A DNA stretch of 64,000 bases from Roseibium marinum (GCF_002906165.1 NZ_PPCN01000003.1:310001-374000), one strand, 5' to 3'; positions 17,766-27,852 are shown, counted from the first letter of the stretch. Numbers and translations: made by a program. Notes: generated by a model not told the origin, from the letters alone.

Positions 17766-18965
17766 ATGACCGCGCCGCTCAAGGGCATCAAGGTTGTCGA
17801 ACTCGCCCGGATTCTGGCCGGCCCCTGGACGGGGCAGACCCTTGCCGATCTGGGCGCGGATGTGATCAAGGTCGAAAGCCCGCAAGGGGACGACACCAGA
17901 GGCTGGGGGCCGCCCTTTCTCAAGGACGAGGCGGGGCAGGACCGGGACGCGGCCTATTTTCATGCCTGCAATCGCGGCAAGCGCTCGATTGCGGTCGATT
18001 TCCGCACCGATGAAGGCCGGGCGATCGTTCGCAGGCTGGTCGCGGACGCGGACGTCCTGATCGAGAACTTCAAGGTCGGGGGACTTGCCAAATACGGGCT
18101 GGACTATGAAAGCCTGCGGCACATCAACCCGAAGCTGATCTACTGCTCGATCACCGGATTCGGTCAGGACGGACCCTATGCCCGCCGCGCGGGATACGAC
18201 TTCATGATCCAGGGCATGGGCGGGATCATGGACCTGACCGGCGAGCCGGAGGGAGACCCGCAGAAGGTCGGCGTTGCCTTCGCCGATATCTTCACCGGTC
18301 TTTACGGCGTCGTCGGAATTCTCGCCGCGCTGCGGCGGCGCGATGAAACGGGCGAGGGCGAATGGGTGGACATGGCGCTTCTGGACACCCAGGTCGGCGT
18401 TCTCGCCAATCAGGCGCTCAATTATTTTGTCTCCGGAAAATCCCCCAAGCGGCTTGGCAACGCCCATCCGAATATCGTGCCCTACCAGGTTTTTCCGGCA
18501 AGGGACGGCCATCTGATCATCGCTGTCGGCAACGACGGCCAGTTCCGGCGTCTATGCGGCGTGCTCGGCCTGCCGGAGCTGACGGAAGAGGCGAAATTCG
18601 CCACCAATGCCGCCCGGGTCGCGGCAAGGTCGGAGCTGGTTCCGCTTCTGTGCGCGCAGACCGCGTCGCGGATGCGCGACGATCTTCTGGAGGCGCTGGA
18701 GCTGGAAGGCGTGCCCGCCGGGCCGATCAATTCGGTGGAAGATGTCTTCAACGATACGCAAGTGAGGCACAGGGACCTGAAGGTCGAACTTCCGGCGGGT
18801 GGGGTCGCGGGCGGTTCGGTCGCCTCGGTTCGCACGCCGATCCGTTTCAGGAACGCTTCGCTCGTTCTGGAGCGCGCGGCACCCGCGCTCGGGGAGCATA
18901 CGCAGGAGATTCTGGCCGAGCTCGGATTGGCACCCGATGGCGACGATCCAGACATGTCCGATTGA
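17766..18965 (+). CDS. CaiB/BaiF family (class III) CoA-transferase
   Basis: The product has 399 residues from ATG 17766. Class III CoA-transferases move CoA between carboxylic acids through an aspartyl-CoA thioester. The N-terminus LKGIKVVELARILAGPWTGQ and GADVIKVE are family hallmarks. The catalytic aspartate is D145 in RAGYDFMIQGMGG. LTGEPEGDPQKVGVAFADI and the late EGVPAGPINSVEDVF are also typical. Succinyl-CoA:dicarboxylate or mesaconate-type transfer is possible, but the substrate cannot be read from sequence. It sits in a short run of metabolic genes with a NUDIX hydrolase 60 bp downstream. Confidence 0.92.
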   Translation: MTAPLKGIKVVELARILAGPWTGQTLADLGADVIKVESPQGDDTRGWGPPFLKDEAGQDRDAAYFHACNRGKRSIAVDFRTDEGRAIVRRLVADADVLIENFKVGGLAKYGLDYESLRHINPKLIYCSITGFGQDGPYARRAGYDFMIQGMGGIMDLTGEPEGDPQKVGVAFADIFTGLYGVVGILAALRRRDETGEGEWVDMALLDTQVGVLANQALNYFVSGKSPKRLGNAHPNIVPYQVFPARDGHLIIAVGNDGQFRRLCGVLGLPELTEEAKFATNAARVAARSELVPLLCAQTASRMRDDLLEALELEGVPAGPINSVEDVFNDTQVRHRDLKVELPAGGVAGGSVASVRTPIRFRNASLVLERAAPALGEHTQEILAELGLAPDGDDPDMSD

Positions 18966-19025
18966 CCCGCCGGCCGGGCATATTCCCCGCGGGGCGTCCT
19001 CGAAATCTGAAATCTGGGTGACATC

Positions 19026-19619
19026 ATGGCTGAACCGGAGTTCCTGAAAATCCTGGCGACCAGCGTCCTTTCCGACGACTGGGGAACACTGACCAGATAC
19101 AGATTCAGGTTCCGGCGCCGGGACGGAACCTGGCAGGAACAGACCCGCGAAGCCTATGACAGGGGGAACGGCGCAACCTGCCTGCTTTACAATCCGGACA
19201 CGGATTGTGTTCTGCTGACCCGGCAGTTCCGCCTGCCGGTGTGGTTGAGCGGCAAGGACCCTTTCCTGATCGAAACGCCGGCGGGCCTGCTGGAAGGCGC
19301 CCACCCGGAGGACCGGATGCGGGCGGAACTGATCGAGGAGACCGGCTTCGACGTCTCCCGCCTGGAACATCTCTTCGATGTCCACATGAGCCCGGGATCA
19401 GTGACAGAATACCTTTGTTTTTTCGCCGGCACATACCATTTGAACGACAAGGTTTCCGAAGGCGGGGGCGAGAAACGGGAAGGGGAGGACATAGAAGTCC
19501 TTCACGTACCGCTCTCAAAGGCGCTGGAAATGATTCGTACCGGAGAGATCTGTGACGCCAAGACAATCATACTTCTGCAGGATCTTGCCTTGCGTAAACT
19601 GGTGCCGGCCCGGTCCTGA
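19026..19619 (+). CDS. NUDIX hydrolase, NudK / ADP-ribose pyrophosphatase type
   Basis: The product has 197 residues, about the size of E. coli NudK (191). The Nudix box reads GLLEGAHPEDRMRAELIEET followed by GF, with the metal-binding EE intact and A in place of the first R of the REUXEE core, as tolerated in the NudK branch. The preceding QFRLPVW and FLIETPAG, and the later MSPGSVTEYLCFFAG, are characteristic of GDP-mannose or ADP-sugar pyrophosphatases. It should hydrolyse a nucleoside diphosphate sugar to NMP and sugar phosphate in the cytoplasm. It is probably the last gene of the run starting at 17251. Confidence 0.9.
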   Translation: MAEPEFLKILATSVLSDDWGTLTRYRFRFRRRDGTWQEQTREAYDRGNGATCLLYNPDTDCVLLTRQFRLPVWLSGKDPFLIETPAGLLEGAHPEDRMRAELIEETGFDVSRLEHLFDVHMSPGSVTEYLCFFAGTYHLNDKVSEGGGEKREGEDIEVLHVPLSKALEMIRTGEICDAKTIILLQDLALRKLVPARS

Positions 19620-19828
19620 TACAATTTTAAACCGTTCAGATACGTTGCTTGCGGAATTTGCCTTAATTTGATGCCAACTCTTTGGCAGGTAAGCTGCCTT
19701 TTGGATCGACAGACTTCCAGTCGGAATCGATTGCGGATCTGAAATTGATCGACTTTTAGAGTGTTGGAGCATCGTGTCTGCGTTCAACGGAACGCCGGAT
19801 GCTCCAATTAAGATAAGGACACCGCCCG

Positions 19829-21715
19829 ATGGCGATCAGGTTACGCACAGGACGGCGCATGAAGTGGCCTTTGACGATTATCGTCGGGGTTGGTTTCGGT
19901 GCCTTCGTGGCAATCGCCATCGGCCTCGTCCTGGGCCTGTCCGGCTCGGCGAATTACCGCAATACTTTTTCGCTTCTCAACGACAAGGCCATACTGAGTA
20001 CCGAAGCGCTCGAAGCACAGCTTCGCACGCATTTCAGGTCCCTGGAAAACGTGGTTGTCGGACTGAAGCCCTATTTTGACGACGGCAAGATCGGGTTCGA
20101 AAACCCGGATAAGGCCTTGGAAGACCTCGCGATCGTCCTGAACTCCAATACCGATGTGAGTACGCTGGCGGTAACCGATCCGGAGGGCAGACGGATCGGT
20201 TTGTACCGGTCGCCGTCGGGAAAACTGTGGCGGATCGAATCGGACGTGCCGCCACCGGGCATGGACATGCATGAAATTCCCCAGCTCGCGGCGGACAGCC
20301 CGCCGAAGTGGGGGCCGCTCGTACAGCACGAAGTGGGTCTGTTTGCCAATGTTTCGGTTCCGCTCGTCCGGGATGGCGGGGTCGTCGGCATTCTGACCGC
20401 GGCCAGTTCCATGGAAGACCTGGCTCACATCGTCACCGCCCAGGATGAGGGGGCTGAGAATACTGTCTTCATCATTTCCGGCGACGGTCAGGTCATCATG
20501 CATTCCGACGAGGACTGGCTGCAGTCCGGAGGAAGCATAAAGAACAAGCTCCCGGCTTCCTGGCAATCCGCGGGAGACCCGGTGCTTGCCGCCATGGCGA
20601 ACGAACAGCCGCTTGATGAATTCAAGAAAGCCGCTGATCGCGGTATCGGCGTATTTGTCGTCGAGACAGCCGATGAAAACGAGTTCATCATGATGAAGGC
20701 CAGCGTCGAGGGCTTCAGCGACAAGCCGTGGATCATCGGGCGGTATTATCGCGATTATCGCGGCGCGGCCATCTCCCGGGAAGTCACGCGGCTGGCGGGG
20801 TCGATGTTCGTCGGCCTCGGCGCATTGGTGGTCTCCGTTCTGATCGCCTTCTGGCTGGGCCGGAGGGTCGCAAAACCACTGCGCAACCTCGCCATTCAGT
20901 CACAGCGGGTCGGAACCTTGTCCCTGAATGAAGTCGAGCCGCTGCCGCGCAGCCGGGTTGCGGAAGTCGATCAGGTCGCCGTGGCGTTCAACTCAATGGT
21001 GGAAGGCCTGAAGGCCATGAACACCTATGTGCCGCGCTCGCTGTTCATCAAACTCATGCGTCTTGGCGGCGGGGACGCGGCCGAAGCACGGGAAGCGGAG
21101 CTGACGATTGTATTTACCGATATTGTCGGTTTCACAGCCCTGTCCGAACATCTGTCCGCCGAAGAAACGGCGCGGCTTCTGAACGATCATTTTGCCATTC
21201 TGGTGGAAGCCGTTGAAGGGGAGGGCGGCACGGTCGACAAGTTCCTGGGCGACGGCATGCTGGCCTTCTGGGGCGCCCCGGACGCGCGGCCCGATCATGC
21301 CGAAGCGGCGGTAAGGACCGCCCGCCGGATCGCCTCGGCTCTTCGCATGGCCAACGAGTCGGCTGAGGAGAATGGCCGCCCGAAAATGTCCCTGCGGATC
21401 GGCATTCACACCGGGCAGGCGGTTGTGGGCAATGTGGGCGCGCTCGACCGCTGGAACTACACGGTCGTCGGAGATACGGTGAATGCGGCCGAGCGCCTGC
21501 AGACACTGGGCAAGGAAGCTCCCGGAAGCCCCGAGGTGATCATCCTGGCAAGCGCCGATACCATCGGGCAGCTTCCCCTGGAGCGTAACCACCGGCCGGT
21601 CGGGGCGCATCATCTGCGCGGCCGCAGCGGTCTCATGGAAGTTTACTGGCTGGATCCGTTTCCGGCACCCGAGGCCGCCCAGGCCGCAACCCAATCCGTC
21701 ACCGCAGCGCAGTAG
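19829..21715 (+). CDS. Class III adenylate/guanylate cyclase with periplasmic sensor and HAMP
   Basis: The product has 628 residues from ATG 19829. TM1 (about 12-33) and TM2 (GSMFVGLGALVVSVLIAFWL, about 330-350) flank a sensor of about 290 residues that looks like a double-CACHE ligand-binding domain. A HAMP segment (GRRVAKPLRNLAIQSQRVG) leads to the catalytic domain: FTDIVGFTALSEHLSAEE with the metal-binding aspartate, VDKFLGDGMLAFWGAP with substrate-selecting Lys and the second aspartate, and NYTVVGDTVNAAERL. These residues favour cAMP production. It is monocistronic, ending in a shared hairpin with the convergent LysR gene. Confidence 0.92.
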   Translation: MAIRLRTGRRMKWPLTIIVGVGFGAFVAIAIGLVLGLSGSANYRNTFSLLNDKAILSTEALEAQLRTHFRSLENVVVGLKPYFDDGKIGFENPDKALEDLAIVLNSNTDVSTLAVTDPEGRRIGLYRSPSGKLWRIESDVPPPGMDMHEIPQLAADSPPKWGPLVQHEVGLFANVSVPLVRDGGVVGILTAASSMEDLAHIVTAQDEGAENTVFIISGDGQVIMHSDEDWLQSGGSIKNKLPASWQSAGDPVLAAMANEQPLDEFKKAADRGIGVFVVETADENEFIMMKASVEGFSDKPWIIGRYYRDYRGAAISREVTRLAGSMFVGLGALVVSVLIAFWLGRRVAKPLRNLAIQSQRVGTLSLNEVEPLPRSRVAEVDQVAVAFNSMVEGLKAMNTYVPRSLFIKLMRLGGGDAAEAREAELTIVFTDIVGFTALSEHLSAEETARLLNDHFAILVEAVEGEGGTVDKFLGDGMLAFWGAPDARPDHAEAAVRTARRIASALRMANESAEENGRPKMSLRIGIHTGQAVVGNVGALDRWNYTVVGDTVNAAERLQTLGKEAPGSPEVIILASADTIGQLPLERNHRPVGAHHLRGRSGLMEVYWLDPFPAPEAAQAATQSVTAAQ

Positions 21716-21760
21716 TCCCGAAAACCAGCCGAATGCCCGGGCTTGAGGGTTTTGTCGGGA
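21716..21760. terminator. Bidirectional hairpin between convergent cyclase and LysR genes
   Basis: TCCCG-AAAACC (21716-21726) pairs with GGTTTTGTCGGGA (21748-21760), with a small bulge. A second small palindrome, gcccgggc, lies in the loop. It begins immediately after the cyclase stop and ends 4 bases before the LysR stop codon. Confidence 0.5.
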
Positions 21761-21764
21761 CCGG

Positions 21765-22682
21765 TCATGTTGGCGGCCGTTCCCGCGCGACCAGTTCTAT
21801 GAAGGCTCGAAGCGGTGCCGGCACAAGCCGGCCGGGATAGTAGAGGCGCGGACCGTCGAGCGTCGGCCACCAGTCTTGCAGCACGGGCCGCAGCGTTCCT
21901 GCGTCGAAGTCATCTTCGAGCCAGTTCCGGAAGGTCCGGATAATTCCGTGTCCGAGGCGGGCGTAGATTATCGCCGTATGCACCGAATTCACGCTGAGAA
22001 TCAGGCGCGCCCGCGGGTCGACCGTTATCGCCTCCTTGCCCTTGCGCAACTCCCACGGCAACAAAGGGCCGCTGGGAAGGCGGTAACGGATGCAATCGTG
22101 ATCGAGCAGTTCGTCCGGTTCGCAAGGGACGTTGCGAGCCGCGAGGTAGGCGGGCGCGGCGGCAAGCGCAAGCTGTTGAGAGCGCGGGCCGATGGGCACG
22201 GAAATCATGTCCTGCGCCAGTTGCTCACCATATCTGATACCCGCATCGCACCCCTTGGCGATGGCGTCCACCAGACTGTTCTCGACCACGAGTTCGATCT
22301 TCACGTCAGGATGAAGCAGCAGAAAACGGTCGATGATGGGCGGCAGAACATCCGGCACGACCGCACCGGGCACGTTGAGCGTGAGCCTGCCGCTGACCTT
22401 GCCTTTGGAGCTTGCCGCATCGGCGAGAGCTGCCCGTGTTTCCGCAATCAGCGGAGTGATGCGTTCGGCAAGGCTGCGCCCGGACTCGGTCGGCATGACA
22501 CTGCGTGTCGTCCGCAGCAAAAGCGGTACTCCGAGCCGTGCCTCGAGCCGTGAAACGGTCTCGCTGACGTTCGACGGAGAAATCCCGAGCCGCTTTGACG
22601 CGGCGCGAAACCCGCCCTCTTCCAGCACGGAAAGCAGGATGGAAAGGTCATCGAGGCTCGGGTCATCACGATTGTTCGCCAT
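21765..22682 (-). CDS. LysR-family transcriptional regulator
   Basis: From ATG 22682 (MANNRDDPSLDDL) the product has 305 residues; a longer frame to 22718 is unlikely. The N-terminal winged helix has ISILLS-like packing, with EEGGFRAASKRLGISPSNVS and ETVSRLEARLGVPLLLRTTR, typical of the DNA-binding helix and dimer linker. The co-inducer domain follows, ending in LRAFIELVARERPP, as in the PBP2_CrgA-like subgroup. It is divergent from the NmrA-like oxidoreductase gene with a 146-bp shared spacer, the classic arrangement for regulation of the neighbour. Confidence 0.92.
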   Translation of the reverse strand: MANNRDDPSLDDLSILLSVLEEGGFRAASKRLGISPSNVSETVSRLEARLGVPLLLRTTRSVMPTESGRSLAERITPLIAETRAALADAASSKGKVSGRLTLNVPGAVVPDVLPPIIDRFLLLHPDVKIELVVENSLVDAIAKGCDAGIRYGEQLAQDMISVPIGPRSQQLALAAAPAYLAARNVPCEPDELLDHDCIRYRLPSGPLLPWELRKGKEAITVDPRARLILSVNSVHTAIIYARLGHGIIRTFRNWLEDDFDAGTLRPVLQDWWPTLDGPRLYYPGRLVPAPLRAFIELVARERPPT

Positions 22683-22828
22683 AGAGAACAGAGTATTTGG
22701 AATGCGCCGGATTATCAATCACCAGGAAACAGTCATTCTGGTCAGCGGAAGTGGTTCGGCAACGCATATCGAGGCTGTCGTCTGGAGCGCTTCTCTCTCT
22801 TTGTTCAGCCAGGGAACGGAACACCATC

Positions 22829-23695
22829 ATGCTGATTGTCACAGGCGCTACAGGCCAGCTTGGCCGCAGGATCGTCGAACATCTTCTCTCTCTTGTGCCC
22901 GCAGGCCGGATCGGGGTCAGCGTCCGGGACCCGGAGCGCGCGCGCGATCTGTCCGCCCTCGGCGTCCGGGTGCGGCGCGGCGACTACACGGACCTCCCAA
23001 GCCTGCTGACCGCCTTCGACGGCGCCGAGCGGATTTTGCTGGTTTCCTCCAACGCGGCCGCCACCGGCGGCGATCCGCTCGCGCAGCACAGCGTTGCGAT
23101 AGCCGCTGCAAAGCAGGTTGGCGCCGAACGATTGCTCTACACGAGCCAGGTCTCCGCCTCTGAAGCCTCGCAGTTTCCACCCGGACGCGATCACGCGGCA
23201 ACGGAGCGCATGCTGGAGGGATCCGGACTGGCCTGGACCGCCCTTCGCCACGGCTTCTATGCCGCCAGCGCACTTATGATGAATGCCCGGGGCTTTGCGG
23301 ACGGGCTGCTTGCAGTCCCGCAGGACGGCAAGGTTGCCTGGACCACGCATGACGACCTTGCCACGGCCGATGCTGCCATGCTGGCGGGCGTTGAGGAGGT
23401 CGATGGCCCAACGCCGCCCCTTGCCGCCGGGCAGGCGCTGGATCTTGCCGGTCTCGCCGCACTGGCCTCCGGTGCCCTGGGTAAACCGGTGACACGCGAT
23501 GTGGTGGACGATGAGGCCTGGATGGCGGGTGCAAGGGCAGGCGGCATGCCGGAACGTGCGGTGGAGATCATGATGGGCTATTTCCTGGCCGCACGGGCTG
23601 GAGAATTCGCCGCCACCGATCCGATGCTCGAGCGGTTGATCGGACGCCCGGCCGCATCGGTGCGCACATTTCTGCAGGAAAACCTGCAAGGTTGA
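22829..23695 (+). CDS. NmrA-like NAD(P)-binding oxidoreductase (QOR2/YtfG type)
   Basis: From ATG 22829 the product has 288 residues; the open frame to 22697 is upstream sequence. MLIVTGATGQLGRRIVEHLL carries the Rossmann GATGxLG motif, followed by VSVRDPERARDLSALGVRVR and LLVSSN. The short length and lack of a canonical YxxxK put it with atypical short-chain dehydrogenases such as E. coli QorB, an NADPH:quinone reductase. Its function is probably redox or quinone sensing/detoxification. Regulation by the divergent LysR gene is likely. Confidence 0.85.
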   Translation: MLIVTGATGQLGRRIVEHLLSLVPAGRIGVSVRDPERARDLSALGVRVRRGDYTDLPSLLTAFDGAERILLVSSNAAATGGDPLAQHSVAIAAAKQVGAERLLYTSQVSASEASQFPPGRDHAATERMLEGSGLAWTALRHGFYAASALMMNARGFADGLLAVPQDGKVAWTTHDDLATADAAMLAGVEEVDGPTPPLAAGQALDLAGLAALASGALGKPVTRDVVDDEAWMAGARAGGMPERAVEIMMGYFLAARAGEFAATDPMLERLIGRPAASVRTFLQENLQG

Positions 23696-23699
23696 CTTC

Positions 23700-23726
23700 T
23701 GCCGCGGACGCTTGCTGGCCGCGGCA
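23700..23726 (+). terminator. Hairpin after the NmrA-like gene
   Basis: TGCCGCGG (23700-23707), an 11-base loop, then CCGCGGCA (23719-23726): a perfect 8-bp stem 5 bases after the stop. No T-tract follows. Confidence 0.45.
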
Positions 23727-23881
23727 CGATCTGTCTTCCGGTCGTTTAAGGCCGCAACAGCCTGCCGGAACAGCAGGAAGGCAGAAATTCGGGAATCCGT
23801 ATCTGAAAGGACTTGCCCCAAATCCTCGCCTGGACCCGGGCCGGGACCAAGATTCTGATTAAAAAAAGGAATTTTTTCAAA

Positions 23882-23897
23882 TGTGATGCAAATCACA
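23882..23897. promoter_or_regulatory. CRP-type palindrome upstream of the peptide ABC operon
   Basis: TGTGATGCAAATCACA matches the consensus TGTGA-N6-TCACA in all ten fixed positions. It lies in an AT-rich stretch (23860-23990) of the 318-bp gap between the NmrA-like gene and the ABC operon, 117 bp before GTG 24014. The rest of the gap shows no gene. Confidence 0.6.
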
Positions 23898-24013
23898 GAC
23901 ACTGCCACCGCTTTTCTGCATTGCTATCCTCTCGCGATTTTGGTTGTCTTTGTATTGCAATATGGGCTTAGTAAGCCACTCGCAAACAATCCTGGGCGGG
24001 AAGGAAAAGCGCG

Positions 24014-25900
24014 GTGAATGTTCTCTCGATCGAGGGACTGACAGTAGATTTCAATACAGCGGAAGGTTTTATCCGGGCCGTCGACGATGTGTCGTTCGTG
24101 GTGCCCGAAAACCGGACGGTTGCGCTCGTGGGGGAATCCGGTTCGGGCAAGACGGTCATCTCCCAGACGATCATGGGTCTGTTGCCTCAGGCGGCGGCGA
24201 TCACGTCCGGCAAGGTGATCCTGGCGGACCCGACCGGCGCCGAGCCGCCTGTCGACATCGCCACGCTGGAGCGCAAGGGGCCGCGGATGCGGCATCTGCG
24301 CGGCAACCGCATCGCGATCATCTTTCAGGAGCCCATGACCTCCCTGTCGCCGCTGCATACGATCGGCGACCAGATCGGCGAGGCGGCGCTTCTGCATCGC
24401 AATGTCTCGGGCGCGCAAGCCCGAAAGCTCACCAGGGAAATGCTCCGCCTGGTCCAGTTCCCGGACCCCGAACGGGCGCTCGACACCTATCCGTTCGAGC
24501 TCTCCGGCGGCTTGCGGCAGCGGGCGATGATCGCCATGGCGATGATCTGCCGGCCGGCGCTGCTGATCGCCGACGAACCGACCACCGCCCTCGATGTGAC
24601 GATCCAGGCGGATATCCTCAAGCTCATCCGTGAGGTCCAGGCCGAACTGCGCATGTCGGTGCTGCTGATCACCCACGATTTCGGCGTGGTCGCCAACATG
24701 GCCGACGAGATCGCGGTCATCTACCACGGCCGCATCATGGAAAAGGGCACCGCCCAACAACTTTTTACCGATCCTCAGCACGATTACCTCAAGGCCCTGC
24801 TCAACGCGGTGCCGAGTTTCCACATGGACAGGGACGAACGGCTGGTGCCGATCCGTCCGATCATCCTGAAGTCCGGGGATCTGACCCGCAACCGGCCGCA
24901 TTGCGACGTCGCTCCCGGCGAGCCGCTGGTGGAAATGCGCGATGTCACCAAGACGTTCACCCTGCGCAAAGGCTCGCTTCTCGGTGGCAAGGCCAAGACC
25001 CTTACCGCTCTTGACGACGTCAACCTGACCATCCGCCGCGGCGAATGTCTCGGGCTGGTCGGCGAATCCGGTTCCGGCAAGACCACAGCCGCCAAGGCGA
25101 TCCTGCGGGCAATCAATCTGCAGGGCGGCAAGGTTCTTTATAACCGCGGCAAGGGACTGGAAGACATCGCCAAGCTGAAGGGGCCGGATCTGATGGATTA
25201 CCGCCGGCGGGTGCAGCTGATTTTCCAGGATCCGTTCTCCTCGCTCAATCCGCGCATGACCATCAACGATATCCTGATGGAACCTTTCGAGGTGCACGGC
25301 ATCGGCACGCCGCAGGAGCGCGCGGAACGCGCACGCAGCCTGATGGACCTGGTCGGTCTCGATCCGCGCTTCCTGCGCCGCTATCCGCATTCCTTCTCCG
25401 GCGGCCAGCGCCAGCGCATCGGCATCGCCCGGGCGCTCGCGCTCAATCCGGAATTCATCCTGTGCGACGAACCGACCTCCGCCCTGGACGTGTCGGTTCA
25501 GGCGCAGATCCTCAACCTGTTGCAGGATCTGAAACGGGATCTCAATCTTACCTACCTGTTCGTCAGCCACAATCTGGCGGTGGTAGACTACCTTGCGGAC
25601 CGGATTGCCGTGATGTGCCGCGGCCGCCTCGTGGAAATGGGCGAGACGCGCACCGTGACCGGCAATCCGCTTCATCCCTATACCAAGGCGCTGCTGTCCG
25701 CGGTTCCCGAACCGGACCTGTCGGCGCAACTGGATTTTGCCGCTCTCGATGCCAAACGGGCATCGGAGCCGCAACTTTGGCCGGAACCCTTCCGCCTGAC
25801 AGACGGTCTCGAGCCGTCACTCGTCGAAATGGAACCGGATCATTTTGTCTGTGCACCCGGCCTGAAGAATGCCGGGGCGCTTGAGGGGACTGCAGCATGA
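24014..25900 (+). CDS. Peptide ABC transporter, fused double ATPase (YejF/DppDF type)
   Basis: The 628-residue protein starts at GTG 24014 after ggaaggaaaag. It contains two complete nucleotide-binding domains. The first has Walker A GESGSGKT (40-47), signature LSGGLRQRA and Walker [13 protein letters not shown]. The second has [25 protein letters not shown] and [12 protein letters not shown]. Both end in oligopeptide-transporter tails (NAVPSFH and SAVPEPD). It powers import of oligopeptides or related solutes. The following gene overlaps by 4 bp (ATGA), so translation is coupled. Gene order ATPase, binding protein, permease, permease is unusual but intact. Confidence 0.95.
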   Translation: MNVLSIEGLTVDFNTAEGFIRAVDDVSFVVPENRTVALVGESGSGKTVISQTIMGLLPQAAAITSGKVILADPTGAEPPVDIATLERKGPRMRHLRGNRIAIIFQEPMTSLSPLHTIGDQIGEAALLHRNVSGAQARKLTREMLRLVQFPDPERALDTYPFELSGGLRQRAMIAMAMICRPALLIADEPTTALDVTIQADILKLIREVQAELRMSVLLITHDFGVVANMADEIAVIYHGRIMEKGTAQQLFTDPQHDYLKALLNAVPSFHMDRDERLVPIRPIILKSGDLTRNRPHCDVAPGEPLVEMRDVTKTFTLRKGSLLGGKAKTLTALDDVNLTIRRGECLGLVGESGSGKTTAAKAILRAINLQGGKVLYNRGKGLEDIAKLKGPDLMDYRRRVQLIFQDPFSSLNPRMTINDILMEPFEVHGIGTPQERAERARSLMDLVGLDPRFLRRYPHSFSGGQRQRIGIARALALNPEFILCDEPTSALDVSVQAQILNLLQDLKRDLNLTYLFVSHNLAVVDYLADRIAVMCRGRLVEMGETRTVTGNPLHPYTKALLSAVPEPDLSAQLDFAALDAKRASEPQLWPEPFRLTDGLEPSLVEMEPDHFVCAPGLKNAGALEGTAA

Positions 25901-27783
25901 CGCTTTTGAATTCTCTAAGGGCGGGTCTGTTCCTGACCGCCGCACTGATCGCGGGGCCGCTGGCCGCGCTGGACCTGAAGGAAACACCGGGCCTCGATCC
26001 TTCCCTGCCGCCGGTGGCGGAGCGGCTGCCCGCCGAACCACTGGTCGTGGACCTTGAAGCCAAGGGCCGCCAGATCGGCAAGCAGGGCGGATCGATCGAC
26101 ACGCTGATCGGCCGCGCCAAGGATGTCCGCCTGATCAACGTGTGGGGCTATGCGCGCCTGGTCGGCTACGACGAGCAGCTCGAACTTGTTCCGGACATCC
26201 TGAAAGACGTGCAAGTCGAGGACGGCCGGATCTTCACGCTGCAGACCCGCAAGGGGCACAAATGGTCGGACGGCCACCCCTTCGGCGCCGAGGATATCCG
26301 GTATTATTTCGAGGACGTCGTCAGCAACGAGAGCCTGAACCCCTCCGGACTGCCGCCCTTCCTTCAGGTCAACGGCAAGCCCCCCGTCTTCGAGGTTCTG
26401 GACGAGACCACCGTGCGCTTCACCTGGGACGATCCGAACCCGCTTTTCCTGCCGGAACTGGCCAAGGCGCGCCCGCCGTTCATCTACCGTCCGGCGCATT
26501 ACCTGAAGCAGTTTCACGAAAAATACGGCGACCCTGATTTCATCGCCGGCGAAGCGGAAAAGGTGAAGGCGCGCAGCTGGGCGCCGCTGCACAACAAAAA
26601 AGACGACATGTACAACGCCCAGAATGTCGATATTCCCAGCCTTCAGCCCTGGGTGCGCAAGCGCGACGACAGCGATCTGCGGTTCATTCTGGAACGCAAT
26701 CCCTTTTACCACCGGGTCGACACCGAGGGTCAGCAGCTTCCCTATATCGACGACGTCGTCATGACCGTTGCCGACGGCAAGCTGATCCCGGCGAAGTCCC
26801 AGGCGGGCGAGAGCAATCTTCAGGCACGCAATCTCAACTTTGCCGATATCACCGTGCTCAAGAAGGGCGAAAAGCAGAACGACTACACGACGGCTCTCTG
26901 GGCAAACACCAAGGGGTCGGAAATCACGATCCAGCCGAACATGACGGTCAAGGATCCGGTCTGGCGCGAGTTGCTTCGGGACACCCGTTTCCGCCACGCG
27001 CTGTCGCTGGCGATCGACCGCAAGCTGCTCAACCGCGTGCTGTTCTTCGGTCTCGGCAAACCGGGCAACGATACCGTTCTGCCCGCCAGCCCGCTCTACA
27101 AGGCCGAATATACGACCAAGTGGGCGGATTACGATCCGGAACAGGCGAATGCGCTGCTGGATGAAATCGGCCTGACGGAACGTAACGACGACGGCATCCG
27201 TCTGATGCCTGACGGACGTCCGCTGGAAATCATCGTTGAGACGGCGGGCGAGGAACAGGTGCAGGACGATGCCCTGGAACTCGTCACCGAGATGTGGAAA
27301 GAGGTCGGCGTCGAGCTGTTCGCGAAGCCGAGCCAGCGCGACAACATGCGTGAACGGTCGATTACCGGCGAGTTGGTCATGTCCGTCTGGTGGGGCTTCG
27401 AGAACGGTATCCCGACCTCCGAAATGCCGCCGGAAGACTACGCACCGGTGCATGGTGACAGGTTGAGCTGGAATGCCTGGGGTGACTATTACGAGACCGG
27501 CGGCGAGGGTGGCGAAAAGCCGGACTGGAAACCTGCCGAGCGCCTGATGGAACTGTACAATTCCTGGCTCACTTCCAGAACGCCGGAAGAGCGGACGAAG
27601 ATCTGGGAGGAAATGCTGCAGATTCACGCCGACGAAACCATCCATATCGGTCTGGTTTCCAGCGTTCCCCAGCCGGTGGTGATCAAGGATATCGAGAACG
27701 TTCCGCTTGAAGGCATCTACGGCTGGGACCCGGGCGCGCATTTCGGCATTCACCGCATGGATGAGTTCTACAAGGCCGACTAA
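25897..27783 (+). CDS. Peptide ABC transporter, periplasmic substrate-binding protein
   Basis: The product has 628 residues with an N-terminal signal peptide (SLRAGLFLTAALIAGPLAAL, cleavage near residue 24). It belongs to the SBP_bac_5 family: GRIFTLQTRKGHKWSDGHPF with ED, and DTRFRHALSLAIDRKLLN, are recognisable signatures. The size exceeds the usual 500-550 residues of DppA/OppA and resembles YejA-type binding proteins. It delivers ligand to the two permeases downstream. A strong hairpin and a 346-bp gap separate it from the permeases, which would let it be made in larger amounts (inference). Confidence 0.94.
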   Translation: MTLLNSLRAGLFLTAALIAGPLAALDLKETPGLDPSLPPVAERLPAEPLVVDLEAKGRQIGKQGGSIDTLIGRAKDVRLINVWGYARLVGYDEQLELVPDILKDVQVEDGRIFTLQTRKGHKWSDGHPFGAEDIRYYFEDVVSNESLNPSGLPPFLQVNGKPPVFEVLDETTVRFTWDDPNPLFLPELAKARPPFIYRPAHYLKQFHEKYGDPDFIAGEAEKVKARSWAPLHNKKDDMYNAQNVDIPSLQPWVRKRDDSDLRFILERNPFYHRVDTEGQQLPYIDDVVMTVADGKLIPAKSQAGESNLQARNLNFADITVLKKGEKQNDYTTALWANTKGSEITIQPNMTVKDPVWRELLRDTRFRHALSLAIDRKLLNRVLFFGLGKPGNDTVLPASPLYKAEYTTKWADYDPEQANALLDEIGLTERNDDGIRLMPDGRPLEIIVETAGEEQVQDDALELVTEMWKEVGVELFAKPSQRDNMRERSITGELVMSVWWGFENGIPTSEMPPEDYAPVHGDRLSWNAWGDYYETGGEGGEKPDWKPAERLMELYNSWLTSRTPEERTKIWEEMLQIHADETIHIGLVSSVPQPVVIKDIENVPLEGIYGWDPGAHFGIHRMDEFYKAD

Positions 27784-27828
27784 GCCCGGAGCGCAATGAG
27801 GCAGGGTTCGCGGAATTGCATGGATATT

Positions 27829-27852
27829 AAGCGGCGGCCGGTTCCGCCGCTT
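27829..27852 (+). terminator. Hairpin between binding-protein and permease genes
   Basis: AAGCGGCGG (27829-27837), loop ccggtt, CCGCCGCTT (27844-27852): a perfect 9-bp stem 46 bases after the binding-protein stop. A smaller stem, CGACG/CGTCG (27904-27918), is followed by TTTT. These could terminate part of the transcripts or protect the upstream mRNA from decay. The rest of 27784-28129 contains no supported gene. Confidence 0.5.

Noticed and set aside
25915-27753. 612-codon minus-strand frame opposite the peptide-binding protein
   Set aside because: Shadow frame; no family resemblance.
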